A stretch of DNA of 64,000 bases from Apostichopus japonicus (Eukaryota; Echinodermata; Holothuroidea; Aspidochirotida; Stichopodidae), in the NCBI RefSeq assembly GCF_037975245.1, contig NC_092569.1:21783168-21847167 (forward strand). Direction: 5' to 3'. A program made the translations under genes and the position numbers. The notes beneath the pieces are model-generated. The model was not told the origin of the DNA, did no database searches, and worked only from the letters and a program-made list of their open reading frames with translations. This document shows, one piece after another, positions 8,800 through 22,400 of the stretch (positions are counted from its first letter, which is position 1; every line of letters starts with the position of its first letter).

Positions 8800-11640
8800 T
8801 TTATATTTGGACTTGTTCTTGTATTTGTATTTTAGTGTTTCAGTTTTTCATTTTCTTTTTGCCATTTACTCATCCCGCTGTTTTCACCATGTCTCACCAT
8901 TTTCTTTTGTCTCAGAAGCTCAAAAAATTGATCATGCAGAAATCCCAGCGCTATTCTTTCCATCTTTACAACTACTTACTGTACTTGTACAGTACACATT
9001 CTCTTACACAGGCTGTTTAGTGGATAAGCAGTCTGCCAACAGTTTTGTTTTATTTTGATGCTTATACTGTCAGTAGAGGTGATCAGTGCAATGAAGCATG
9101 ACATAAAAAGTACCCAACTAGGTGCATCATGAATACTGTATTTATGTTTAAACATTCACTTTGTCACAGCATCACCTTACAAAAGTGGTCAAATTAAATC
9201 ATGATTTAGCCATGAAAACTAAGCTCCAATTAAACTGTGCTGGAGTGGGATTTCCCTCAGTGCACGTGGTTTAAAGAAAGTGGAGTCAAAGACTTGATTT
9301 TGCAAGACCTGCTTTTGCAAGAGTAGATTCAGATCATCATTAGGGCCTATACTCAGTAACTTTTTCTATGTTAGGTAATTCATCTACAAGGTAGAATATT
9401 TTTTGTATAAAAAAAAAAACACCCCAAAAGAAAACATTGAAATATAGGCCTAGGCTACCCCACTAGTACAGTAGTACAGTACTGTAGTATAACATAGGCT
9501 GTTATATCTGGACTTTCCCTTCCATGATCCATCATCCATAATAAGGAATCATAGAAATAAAACTTAGAATAGATATCAGACCGTAATTCGTTTTAGAGCA
9601 TGTTGGTAATTTTTTATTTTATCAAACCTGCAAAGGTGTAGAACTTACCAGTACTACTACGAGGCTACTCCTGTTCTCGGTTCAGCCTAGGCAATGCTGT
9701 ACCCAAATTTTCAGTTCGTTAGGCAGTAGAATTAAGGTGACCAAAGTACTAGTCTACATGGAATCACAGTTATTTTAACTGTGGTGGAATACAGGTATTT
9801 CCTCTTCCTGAAAGTGAAAGTTAATCACCTGAATGCCGTGCCGCGCCCGCAGTGACATCACAATGTCTGTGAGTGAAATTCATGTAGTAAAGTATTCAAT
9901 GCAGGACTGCGATATGAACATTAGGCGCCGCCCAAAATCGATGGGAAAATACGCCACTTTTTGGAATACGAATTTGTAGGAAGGTGGCGTTATCAACATT
10001 CATCAAACTTTCCCTGTAACAACTTTTCTGACCTTCGACCCGTCAATTTGCCTGTATCTACGCAAGTTGCACAGTGGACTCTATCGTTTTATCTGTAATA
10101 TTATCACTCACTAAAGCAGTGGTCCCTATTGTTTTGATGTGGAGGCTCAACACTAGCTCCTTCAGCCTCAAGCTATCGTTAGCGTTGCTTCCGGATACAC
10201 GCCATCCAACCACTGTAAGAATAAATCGTATCTTGAAGTTCTCAACCATTAGTTTATTTATTCCTTTTTTTCAACATGTTAGTGTGCAAATCATGTAGGC
10301 ATGCGTTGGTTATTACATCGCATGCCAATAACATACAATCATTTGCCGTATTAGAACCCTTCCAAATTAGTTTTAATTATAGGGAAAGTCGTTACAATAA
10401 TAATGATCAGAATAATATCAGTTTAACCATTGTAAAACACATAGAAAATTATTTTTCTTTCAGTATATTGACATATTTCATTTGCTTCCATGCATGTATC
10501 GATCGCGTGTGCAGGGGGCCGCTTGGACTTAATAATGATTTCACCTCATTTTGTCTATTTCCGTGTTTCCCGATTTGCACATTAGATATTGCAGTGCTAG
10601 TATATGCATTGTTTACTTGAGGGTGGGGGTGGGGTGGCGTTGATGGAGTGATGTGTATACGCAAATAAGATAATACAATAAGAGTTATAAAGGGTACTAA
10701 ATATCAGGCTGCATCAGTCCAACAGTCCAATCGAATTTCTGCAAAGTGCCCTTCGACGTTGGTGCCCCCCCCCCAGATTAAAAGTGCTTCCGTCGCCCTT
10801 GGCAGAGCCGTATATGTACGGCTCTGATAATCAGTACAAAACGCTGCCCCACATTTTTTTTTTTTACAAGGTGATGTGCGCTGTTGGCTCAAGAGGTGAC
10901 ATGTTTTCATGGCTGCATTTCAAATTTTGATTAGTGCATATACTAGGACTACTTAACCTCTGCGTAATTCTTTACCAAAGGTACTACTCGCAGCCCTGAG
11001 TGTATTAATATATACTTCCTTTTCCCCGCGGATTTCATTGACCAGACTTGAGTATGCCGATACTTTTTTTTTCCAAATAATAATATACCACAATATACCC
11101 CAATATATATCATAAAATCAGCAAAATAAACTAAAATACGCGATATTGGTCCAAAAACAAAACACAGCATTGGACAAGAAAATTTTAATTAGGCCACCTT
11201 TCGGCCAAAAAATTAGCCTATTTTCTTTTAAAAAATCGGACATGACCCTTTTTACAAGAACACTGTTTGTGCTTTTAGTCGAAATAGATACATTTGGTAG
11301 CCCTGATTCAATTTATCTACGTAGTAATAAATTCATGTTGGATATAAATGAATCTTTCATATCATTTACATGTATAGGAGTTCACAAGTTTCGCGAAATG
11401 GAAGATATATACCGTATGTGACAAGAATCAATCTTTAACCAAGTCTTTATGTGTGGCCCGGAATCACGATATCAAAAACGAGATAAATTTCTAACTATCA
11501 TAATGTGACGTCCTTACGGTGGAACCAAAAAGACATTTACCATGATTTTTTTACCATTATTTTTACCAAGGGCCCATGTTCAGATTTAACGAGAATTGGA
11601 AGCAAATGTGCCCTAAAGACAAGGATTTCATTATATAAAG
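8800..11640. other. Gene-free stretch
   Basis: No exon with family features was found on either strand. The stretch contains homopolymer C and T runs (about 10767 and 10855), TACAGTA/TACTGTA-rich patches near 9460-9490, and a 24-base hairpin (10-bp arms, 4-base loop) at 10803-10826 built on CAGAGCCGTA. Short open frames at 10058-10620 and 11146-11421 show no domain or splice support. Confidence 0.5.
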
Positions 11641-12124
11641 TAGTGGCGGAGCGTCCATATAGTCAGGGGTGGGTGCCCCCCCCCCCCCCACGACGGACCC
11701 AAATGGACTGCTGGCGCTCTTTCCAGCTTTTTACCACTTTTTACTTATTCGCGATTATGACTTTGTTATTGCGCTCTCATCTAGCTATTGACATTTGTCA
11801 CATTTTGTTGGTGAAATTTTCTGACAAAATGCTATAATTGCGGTCTTTACCACAGGGATTGTGTTAAGTGCATGTACTTTTAATACGCATATAAACTTCC
11901 GAGTTGTCACAAATGGCAATGACACCTATTTATACTTCGTTTATCTGCAAATAAGCAAGGCCCGGAAAGGGTCATTTTCTGGTGATCTAGGGACTACCTT
12001 TACTCAAAATAATTATGTACGCTCCGCGCTAACCTGTGGTGGCGCTCCGCTGACACAGTTTCGAAAGCGCCCCTAGGCCTACAGACCATTCTCGCCCCTG
12101 ACCAATACCCTAGCCCCGCCATAG
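11641..12124. mobile_element. hAT-like miniature transposon, 484 bp
   Basis: The element is bounded by an exact 8-bp direct repeat ATATAAAG (11633-11640 and 12125-12132). The ends are roughly inverted: TAGTGGCGGAG at the left, and CTATGGCGGGG reading in from the right. An 8-bp duplication and GGCG-rich ends suggest the hAT superfamily. No transposase frame is present. A GGTGGCGCTCCGC phrase near 12040 is shared with other elements in this window. Confidence 0.7.
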
Positions 12125-12614
12125 ATATAAAGCCATATAAAATGAGCTGTAACTTATCTCATTTGCCAATTCTATTTCAAAGTCGCAACTTGACGATTTC
12201 TTAAAGGAGACACAAACCCAACCATCTTTATTGATTTATGCGATAGAGATAATTGTCATGAAGTACCTTACAAGTGTTTCCAAAAACACAGGGCGGTATA
12301 GGTAAATGTTACTTGTTAAGCTATAAAATCAACGAATTGTCTAATGCTGTTTACATTTCTGACAGCTTCTTAATGCTTCTTAGTGATTGCAACATGACTA
12401 CAAAAATGATCGCAACATCTGCACAAAAGCTTACATATTGAGCAGGGTGAAAGGAAATGCTTGAAGCCTTGAATGCACCGCCTATGTACTCTGACAGGGA
12501 TCCAACTTCAAAAAGCATATTATATCTCATTGCTCACGCCACAGTGGCTTACAGATTTCTGTGTCTTGAATGTCTTGTAAAATGTTCAAATAGTTGTAAA
12601 AATGTCATTTTGAT

Positions 12615-12984
12615 CAAGGGCGTAGGAACCGGGGGGCTGGGGCGCCAGCCCCCCCCCCAGTGAAAAATATGGAGGGGCGGAAGTATCATTCCGCCCTCCC
12701 GCCGCTTCGCAAGTCAGAAAACCCCTTTTTCATTCCAAATGAGAAAAAAAATCATATTTGGAGCACCAAATTGCATCTAAGGCCAGGTGAAAATGCAAAA
12801 TTATATACAAAATGGAGTGGGTGGGTTGAAGTGTGCTATATTGCACCAAATTGCATCTCAGGCCACCTGGAAATGCAAAATAATTCCAAAGAGGAGGGGG
12901 CCCCCTCCCCTTAGACCCCTCCCCCAGGCCGGCCATCAGTCTTCAGCCCCCCCCCCCACTCAAAAGTACCTTCCTACGCCACTG
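12615..12984. mobile_element. hAT-like miniature transposon, 370 bp (CAAGGGCGTAGGAAC family)
   Basis: A perfect 8-bp target duplication, ATTTTGAT, lies at 12607-12614 and 12985-12992. The left end CAAGGGCGTAGGAACC and the inverted right end CAGTGGCGTAGGAAGG are terminal inverted repeats. The interior has C-runs and a duplicated phrase around ACCAAATTGCATCT. A second copy lies at 47399-48665. It is non-autonomous. Confidence 0.9.
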
Positions 12985-12992
12985 ATTTTGAT

Positions 12993-13330
12993 ATCATTGG
13001 CTTTCGGTTGTTTGATTTAACTTAGTTCACTCTCAATACCGCGGGTAGGTGGGAGCAAAATGTTGAAAGGCGCTGCAATAAATTTGTATAAGCCTGTGGT
13101 CGGTCTGCATGATTGTTATATTTCGTTTTGGCGTTCCATGCATTCGTCTTGTTTGGTCTACACAATAAATTAATGACAAGTACAATGAGTTGAACTCAAA
13201 ATAAGAGAAAACACCGCGCGCCGTAGAATTAACATTACACGACTTTGTTACACGTGTGGCATCTGCTGGAGAATTTCGTCTTTCAAGCGAAATTTGCTAA
13301 GTTTTAATTGATGAGAAATCCAGAAGGGCT
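12993..13330 (+). promoter_or_regulatory. Upstream region and probable 5' UTR of PPM1G
   Basis: This short stretch between a transposon and the PPM1G start codon holds the gene's local GC-richer patches, such as a GCGCGCCG stretch near 13215. No TATA box at a convincing position was seen. The start codon at 13331 has G at +4. The transcription start cannot be placed from sequence alone. Confidence 0.4.
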
Positions 13331-13441
13331 ATGGGTGCTTACCTCTCACATCCAAATCTTGAAAAGGTCTCGGAGAACGGGGAAAATGATCGTTTAAAAT
13401 ACGGTGCATCGGCAATGCAAGGTTGGCGATTAGCGCAAGAG
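13331..13441 (+). CDS. PPM1G: PPM1G exon 1 (start codon)
   Basis: Encodes residues 1-37, beginning MGAYLSHPN and ending GWRLAQE, with donor GTACAG in phase 0. The next exon continues DDHNC, completing PP2C motif 1. The 37-codon exon is recognised by its match to the PPM1G N-terminus. Confidence 0.93.
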
Positions 13442-16400
13442 GTACAGAATCGTTTGGGTCACGGTTGTGATAGGGTAGATGGTTATTAGGCCTATGTGCA
13501 TCTGCACAAGACTAACTGTAGGAAATGGCATCGGCATCTAGGCCTAGGGGCCTAGGCGTAAATTAGTTCAGTAATTTTGATATGAGCTTTCTGTTTTGGA
13601 GGCTCAGTAGGATGATGTCACTTTTCTGAAAACTGTTACATTGTAGGCATAGAATTTCCCATCTTTATCCATTAAATTCAAAGGTCTAACAAGTAACAGT
13701 AACAGAAGTACTAACAGTATAGTAACACTAACAAGTAAAAACAGTAGGCCTAGTACAGTGGAAGGCCCTAACACTTAGTAACACTTAAAGGAGTAACAAA
13801 TGGAATCAAGAAAACAACTGGCAGTAAATTTCCTGACTTAAAACACACATTGTGTCAGTTACTGTACCTAGATTTGGTAACAGCACAATAATATTTGCTA
13901 TATAATAATCACTTCTAGGCTACAGCCTACAGGGTTACTGTTTGCCTCGGCCTACTGTAGGTATACAGTAGGTCGGAAGTCATGTGGATTGTGTGTTTGA
14001 CGATTGAAACTTAACCTAGGCTTAGGCTAGATCTGTAATGTATTCACATTTTGTTCATTACTGTAAACAATTTTATCAACATAACTTCAATTTCTTGCCA
14101 TAAAATTGACAATTTTTTTCTCAAAAGTTGTAGCACTACTAGCCCATCAAGATTTTTGTCCTGAGATTTTTGTACCCTGATAACATTTTGAGGGAGCCCA
14201 TTAGAGTATAAACCTTGTTCAATCTTTCGTACCCATATAGCAACTAAATATACTATCAAGATTTGCTTCCAGGCGGCCTTACTGAAGTGGGTAAATAGCA
14301 TATCGTAAAGTCAATCGTAAAGTGCGTACATCGTTTGTAGCCAACATAGCGTGCCTGCACACATCATAATGTTAATGGGGCAATGAAACCTAGACTTTTC
14401 TGCTTAGAGACTACCATTTTGCAGTATGCTCTTCACGACAGAAGCAAAACGAATGCTTGAAAAATGAAAACCTTCCTTTCTACCATAAAAATCTATTTAA
14501 TTGTCACCCATGGCATATACCATTTCGTTTGAATTCAGACAGTGGTATCCAGTCAAAACTTCCCTTTACCAAAACGTCCCCGCTTTTTTAAGACCAAAAC
14601 GTCCCCGCTTTTTACCAGAACGTCCCCGCAGTCAAAACTTCCCCGTGAGTCAAAACGTCCCCGCTTTTATAGTCAGTTGGAATGCAAGTGTGGATGTTTT
14701 TAGTTCAAATCAAAGAGTAAGGATAAGTATAGTTTAGGTTGAAAACACAGTTTTTAGGAATGGGAATTGACTGTTATGAGGGCGGAAACATTTTTGAGTA
14801 TAATTTTTAAGTAAAACATTTAACGTTACCACTCTAAAGGTAATCGAACGATATATTCTATACTTCAAAAGGTCAAATATCAACAGGGGCACGTACCCGT
14901 GACAAAATTTTACTTCGTAAAAATAAACGATAAGTGATATCACTCAATTTAAAATATATATATTGTATAGTATATGCATCCAAATTGTTTTTAATTCCTC
15001 TGGCATAATATGTTTTGTTTTCCTTAATTCGTAAATTCACTGGAAAACATAGCGTATACCTTTTTCATACCAAATATAATTAAACGATATAGTCCTTCAT
15101 GATTTATTTAGCGACTGTAATCCAATTTGTATGCCGATTACTTAAGCCAAATTATAACTTAAAATTAATATATATTCACAACTGTGAATAAATGTGATAG
15201 TCGGGGACGTTTTGACCAACAGGGATGTTTTGACCAATGTCGAAGTTTTGACCAAAAGCGGGGACGTTTTGGTACAGGGACGTTTTGGTAAAGGGACGTT
15301 TTGACTGGTAAGCCAGACAGTTCCCCTTGTTTTGTGGCGTAAGCAAGCCACTTATCGCATTTCAACACATACATTTCCTACGCAGGTTTCATGGGTACTA
15401 TGTAATATGCAGTGTTGTTAAACAGTTTGTTACAAGCTTTTTCAAATCAGTCTATCATGATTTCAAGAAAACCTGACAGGTGTTTACTTTTAAATCTATT
15501 TTGAGCAATGGAGAGTAGTTGCTTTGTTTCCCCCTACTCCATTAAAAGCACTAACCCAATAGTTCCGTAACTGTTGAACAAGTAACACAGATTCCATCTA
15601 CTGTACAGATTCATTGTAAATATATACTGTACAGTTTATCTGAACAGAAGATCTATAGTACAGTCGAGTATACATACATGTCTATACCATGTAGCACACT
15701 AACTGTAAACATTTAAATACAATGTACAGCAACATCAGTATAGGCTTACTGTACAGAGTTATGAAACATAATACATAAAACATACAATTTGAATGTCTAG
15801 GCTGGTCTAACACAATCCCAATGGAAATACTCATTAACTACAGTACTTCTATTTAACCCTACGACATATGGTTGCATTAACTTTAATATATACGTTGGGT
15901 TGGTTGGCAACTATCTTGGCACAGAGTGCTCTATGTCAGGCGGATAGAGTGAAGTAGTTGAATAAGTAGAGAATTAGTTGAAACTAGTAGAACAAAAGTA
16001 GTTGTTACACAGAGTTTCACATGTGGAGCCATCATCAGACAACTGATCAGTTGTCTGATGATCGCTCAATGCTTGAAACTCCAGAGTAACAACCACTACT
16101 GTAGTGTTCCACTAGACAACAAAGTTGTCTGATGATTGCTCAATGCATGAAACTATGAGTAATAGCTACTAGTGTTCCACTAGTCTCAACTACAGTTGTC
16201 TCGACCTATATTCCGCTCTGTCCACCGGCCGGACATACAGTAGAGCACTCTGGGCTAAGATAGACGCAAACCAAAAATCTCTATATTAATGCCATTTTGT
16301 AACATTTCATTACTTTGAAACTCAACAACTTTCTCATTGATATCAAACTGCTCAGTACTGTAAGACAGAATAATGTATCCATTATTGTATGGCAAAATGA

Positions 16401-19400
16401 TATGAAAATACTATGCACAATTATCAGTCTGCTAGATACAAGTGCAAAGATAGCAGTTTTGGTACATGTGTAATTTTTTTATAATTTTTTATAATTTTAG
16501 GTTAACAGTCTTGTTCAGGGCCAAGGTCCTCTCACACGACTTTACAACTTAACCCTGGTCATTGGTAACTTGTCACACCTACACACCAAATTGTTCACAA
16601 TTCAATCAATCTGTCCTGGGGCACCACAGTGCACCACAACCACATGTCCCCCGGGGGACTTCCCATAGGGTGCAGCCACAAACCGGCACAAACAACTATA
16701 TTTACAAGTTACCTCCCAAGTCCCCATTTACTGTATACACCTGGGTGAAGAGAGGCAGTGGAGATAAAGCGCCTTGCCCAAGGACACAACGTAATGATCT
16801 GGCCAGGGCTCGAACCTGCAATCCTTAGATCACAAGTCCACTGCCTTAACAACTTGACCACAATGCCCTCATGTACATATAAACTATAGTAAAGAGAGTA
16901 AATGTACCATAGAAATTGCCACAGAAAATTTGAAAATAATGTTATTCCCTGTTTAAAGATAACTCCTGTCTAGTGTGTACAGTACATCATGTATAGTATA
17001 CATATATTTATTTTGTTACTCGTTGCATTTTGATCTTTTTATGCTTAGGATGATCACAACTGCTTGTCACTGTTCGCTGAGGACACAGAGTTATTTGGGG
17101 TCTATGATGGTCACGGCGGCCCGGAAGTTGCCATCTACTGTGCAAAGCATCTACCGAAGCTGATAAAGAGCTCAGAAACTTTTAAAGATGGCGACATAGA
17201 GAAAGCACTGGAGGAATCTTTCATGAAGTTTGATGCTACCCTCAAGGAGGAGAAAGTGATCCTGCAATTAAAGGAGATTGCCGGCCTAAACAACTGCTCT
17301 GATGCAGGTACTGTATGATGAATGCATTGTGAGAAATATTGTGATTTTAAATTTACTTCACAGCGGATTTAACTGACTACAGTACAGTATTCCAGGATCA
17401 TTCAGTTTTAAGCAACTAGATGATATTCTTGGGCTTTCATAGCGCTGACAGTATCACAGTGTGTAAATTTAGCGGTCGTCCGGTCGTCCGAGACGACCAA
17501 ATTACCTGCCGGACAACCAAAACTTGTCAAATCGTGAAGTACTGGTTGCCCGGCGGACAACCAAAAACTTTCAAAAAGGCTGGTTAATGTTCCGTGAAAC
17601 AAACGGAAAAAAGACACGAAACAAGCGTGAAACCAAAAACTTAAAATGGCATTTCAAATAAGAAGAAACTCATTCCAAACTCCGCCTTCATCTAATAAAT
17701 ATTATACGTAGGAAGGCCAAGCCCTAACATTGACATGAACGACTCAAACCAAGCTTCATGGTATTTTCTGTTCCGTCCGTTTGTCAACAAAGGCCAATCA
17801 GAGTTCAGGTTTACCCCCACAGGCAAAGACCCCGCCCATCCACCACATTTTTTTGAGAAACATACACCAAGTACACACTCACAACTAGGTCAACGGAAAA
17901 CAACAAAACACATTTTGAACGAACATCTTTCATTATTTCTTTTCAAAAAACCACAACTTCTTCTGACAAGAACCAAAATTCTCCTACTCCTACAGATCAT
18001 TATATTTGTTTGAAAATAAATATATCATAACAATCAACTGCAAGGTACAGGGTTACCAAAACTTCATTACAGATATTTTCATGCTAAAAATAGACAATGA
18101 TGCTTTACCAAGATTCCCGTGATTGATTGGCTAATAGTCCGAACCGATTGTTTGCAAACATTCTTGCATTTTCAGTGCTCAATGAACAAGAAGTAAGTTG
18201 TTTAACAACAATTACTTGCAACGTTTACTTTCCCTTGTGTAGAGATATCAAAGTTTGTGGCAAAGGCTATCATATGTGAGCACTCAAATAACATAACGTT
18301 AGGCCTTGTCTCATATTTGTTACGTACATTTTGACAACAATCACTTGCTGGTACGAAGATGCACTTGAACTGTTTCTGAAACTATCACGTAATATTTTAA
18401 TCATTGTTTTGATCAGAAAATGTTATGAGTTTTGTGGGAAGCTTACATATCTGATCCGGAAAGGATATTTTATCTCACAGTATGTTTCTTTTCTCTGCAA
18501 TAAGAGTTGCTAATGTGAAATGTGCATTCATACCACAGTAGTTTCTGTTGCAAACTTTTTCGCGGCTCAATTGACCACGTGCTTCAGAAAAGTTTATTTT
18601 GGAACAACATTCGTGTATAAACTTACTTCTGTATTTTAAAACATTGAAGTTTCGCACAGATGATTGTTTGCAAAGAACCCAGGATAAATGTTGCATCAGA
18701 TTTTAAAGATTTGCGCAAGTGTAGTTGAAAATGAAGTTCGAACAGGCCTATGTAAATGCAGTAGTACAGTATGGAATTTAGCGAGAGATATGCACACTGT
18801 AGGTACAGTGATTTTGAAGAGTTTGGCTGTTGGAAGCGCTGCAAGGTCAAAGCATGGAGCTACTACTGAGTTGGCGAGTAGGGAAGTACAAGGGCGGATG
18901 GAGGAGGGGGCTGGGGGTATTTTTTTTAAACGGCAGGGTGGGCGAAAGGAGGAGTCGGCCGGGCCGCCCCTGTCAAACACCGAAGCTAAGACACTGAGCC
19001 ATCTGCCCTATAATATTGTGTATAACATTCACAAAGTATAGGCAATGATACTACACTAGTATTAGTACAGTAGGTCACACAATCAACGCAATTGGTGTTC
19101 GATTGGGGTGCAAGCTTTTTTTACAGGACGCAAACTTTTTCGGGGGCTCGCGTCCCTGGGACGCAAACTTTTTTTGGCTAATAACATTACTGAAACTGAA
19201 AAACTAGACCAGTACTATGACGCACCTACAGCTTACCACGTGGTTATTGTATCGTTACGCCCTGCAGCAAAACATCGCATACCTAACTAATGTACACAAT
19301 CTTTGCTACAGTCAGCATTATTAGAAAATAAAATCCAGCAATGCCGCTGAAAGAAACACAGAATTTGATCTAGAATCCATGAAATCGCTCAACATTCATG

Positions 19401-22400
19401 GTTTCTTAGGAGTCCCAAACAAGTATTTTTTTCTGAAGATAAATTACTATATAGTAGCTTTACAGGACGACCAGAATTTCAGCAGGACAACCAAAAATTG
19501 GTGAGCTGGTTGTCCTGGGGACAACCACTCCAAATTTCTTAAATTTATACACTGATCATGCATGCAAACTATTCTTTATTCCAATGTTGAGTATGACTTG
19601 ATACAAATGAAAAGTTACTGTGCGTGATTGGGCAAGCAGACTGCCCTACAGTAGCACTGTATGTTACTACTACAAAGTACTACCCATGTCAAGGTTGACA
19701 TATAGCTAAATTGTCAGGATGTTTTGTGATGATGACTCATTCTGCAAAGTAAGCCTTCCATGTTTTGTGACAATTTTCTTTCCAAATCAACCTCTGATAC
19801 TGAATGTGTGGTTTATCACACAGGTCTCTTTGTAGCAAGAGCTTAAAAGCGATCAGTTCACCCTTTGGCGATAAAAGCTGCAATCAGAAAATATCAGAAC
19901 ATTGTTGGTTAATCCAGACATTTTTGGCTAGACTGTACATTAATTCTATTCAGAACAGGGTTAAGATAGCAGTTTCTTTTTGTGTCAGAAAATGGTCGCA
20001 AGCGTCAGATAACCAACCATTAATGGTTTCGGTCAACTTTTCGGGTCAGCTATGAATTATGGAGTTATAAAAAAAGGATCAAGCTACTGTATTATTAGTT
20101 TTTACAGGATATACTTTCCTACTCATACAGTACTTACAGTAGTTCAGACTTCAGTACTGTACAACATATGGTTATGTATCCATATACATTAAATTGATTA
20201 GCCGCATGAACGATAAACTGAGGGCTTAAACAAGAGGACGTGAATGACAATTGGACTTCTCACTATACAGGAACTGGTGGTAATTTCACTCTCCAACAAC
20301 ACAAGTTATATCGAATAACTGTACACATACTGTATACTGTACTGTAGCTGACAATCTTGTGCAATTATTCCATAGGTGTCTGGGCTAGTTGTCAATTATC
20401 CACTAGTACAGTGCTCTGCTGAACCTACAGTATATATTACTTGTAGCTCTGCTATTCCACCATGAAATACTCACGTAATCCCACCCTTCGTCCACCAAAA
20501 TATATTGTATAGTGTATACACTTATATTTTACAGTATTAGTATACACACTTGTACAGTACAGTATATCGATAGTTTGTGTTAGTCTGTTAGACTTCAAGA
20601 AAATGCTCAGGACTACAGGGTTATTTCTGTTTGCAATCTTTACCATGAAATGTTTGATATTTAAACTGAGAGATTATAGTTACTGTACAATGTATCTGTG
20701 CATGATGTTTCCCTCGATACATGTATGCACGTGTGTGTTAAATGTGTACATTCATCTGACAGAAAGTGTCTCAATCAATGCCAGGACTTGATGAAAACCG
20801 GGAATCACCCAGTCCCTGTACTCGCTCTGTTATGATGACTGTATGGACCTCATACACTTACAATAAATATACCAGTATGCCAACAAAGTCATATTAAGCT
20901 TCTCTGTCTGAATGTGATAAATTGTATATTTAACAATATAGGCCTACAGTAGGCCTATAATTTGAAAATCATATTTAGCCATGAGTGTGTGTGCACAGCC
21001 CATGCGTAGGCTCTGCAGTCTGTAGTGTACTATACTGTAGTGTACTGTACTGTACTACACAGGCTGTACTGAACAGATTGTATATATGCAGATCTATGCT
21101 CCTGGAGAGTACAATCTGCTGCATTGATCAACCTATCCATACAGACCTGAAGGATGTTATGATTAGGATCACAATTATTCTTGCCCTGTGCATATTGGCC
21201 AAAAAGAAAATGATGAGAATTCACTATAGGTGGCCAAATATTTTGCAAACTTTTTGCCAAATCTGAATATGTTCTGCTCATAGTGGGAGGGAAAGGGGTT
21301 GAGAAGTGATGTTCAGATGAATACTACACTATCTGAGTGATTGTCAATACTGTACAGTCGGTATCAGGTATACAGTACAATAAAAAGTGATTTCAATAGT
21401 TGGGATCTTCGTGGACTAAATTATAACATACTGTACATAAAGAAATGTCACTATGAATAAGACAACATGCAAGTGTTGTGTACTATGCTCTGTGAGAATG
21501 CCAGAAGAATGAGAAAAAAATAGAAATTTAGGGAAGAATGATTTAGTGTCCAACTTTTGTGTACTGTACATATAGCAGCTTTGAAGGCTCTGAATGTGTC
21601 TCTAATTCAATACTACGGTTTCTGTGTTAAAAGCTCTGCCATACATCTTTAGACTTGTACAATTATTTAACCATCTTGCGTAACGTTTCGCGATGAGATA
21701 CTGGATAAGTTATTCCCCAAAATCGTCTGGCTTGAAATTTCATCCACCAAATTAATAGATACAGTATGCTACCACTGCCTCCATTAAAGATTTTTTGATA
21801 TTGATGCTACATATATTTATAATTAATATACATAAGTACTGTGGCAGGGGTATATACGTATATATTCTTTCTACAATTTTCTTTTGTATCACAGAAGAGG
21901 GTGAAGTGGACAATCTACATGAGGAGGCCAACCTACCGTTAGGCGAACTTTTGACTAAGTTTGGCATGCCCTCCAACAAAAACCAAAGATCCCTTCGGAA
22001 GAAGGTCCACCGTGAAGATCTCCTGTCTCCGGTAGTGAACAAGAAGAAGCCGGTGTTTCCACTACTGAGCAGTAACGACGACAAAACCGTCACCAACGGG
22101 TCTGAGGTAGCGAGAAATGACAGATCAATCTCCGAAATAGAATCAGAAACAGTCAAAACTGAAATAAAGTGTGAGGAAGAGAAATCAGGGAAATTAGTTC
22201 AAAATGGAGAAAAGAAGGGAGAAAAGAATGGAAACAGTGCTAACACCACGTGCGAGAGTCATTCCAAGGATGCCAGTCCCACGGTAGACCAAGAATCCAG
22301 TAAAAATTCTGAATCTGAAGCAGTTTGTAATGGAAAACCAGAAGATGGTAAAACTCAGGAAGGTGAGTTTATGAATGATGTGTTCTTGTCATTTCCCAAC

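Noticed and set aside
10276..10620. Small secreted-protein-like frame
   Set aside because: No conserved pattern, no convincing promoter or splice context, and composition typical of the flanking non-coding DNA.
16800..16870. Possible tRNA gene on the minus strand
   Set aside because: Box A and B resemble a tRNA, but the cloverleaf is incomplete. The same sequence recurs at 23640-23706 attached to a shared body, so it is a SINE head.
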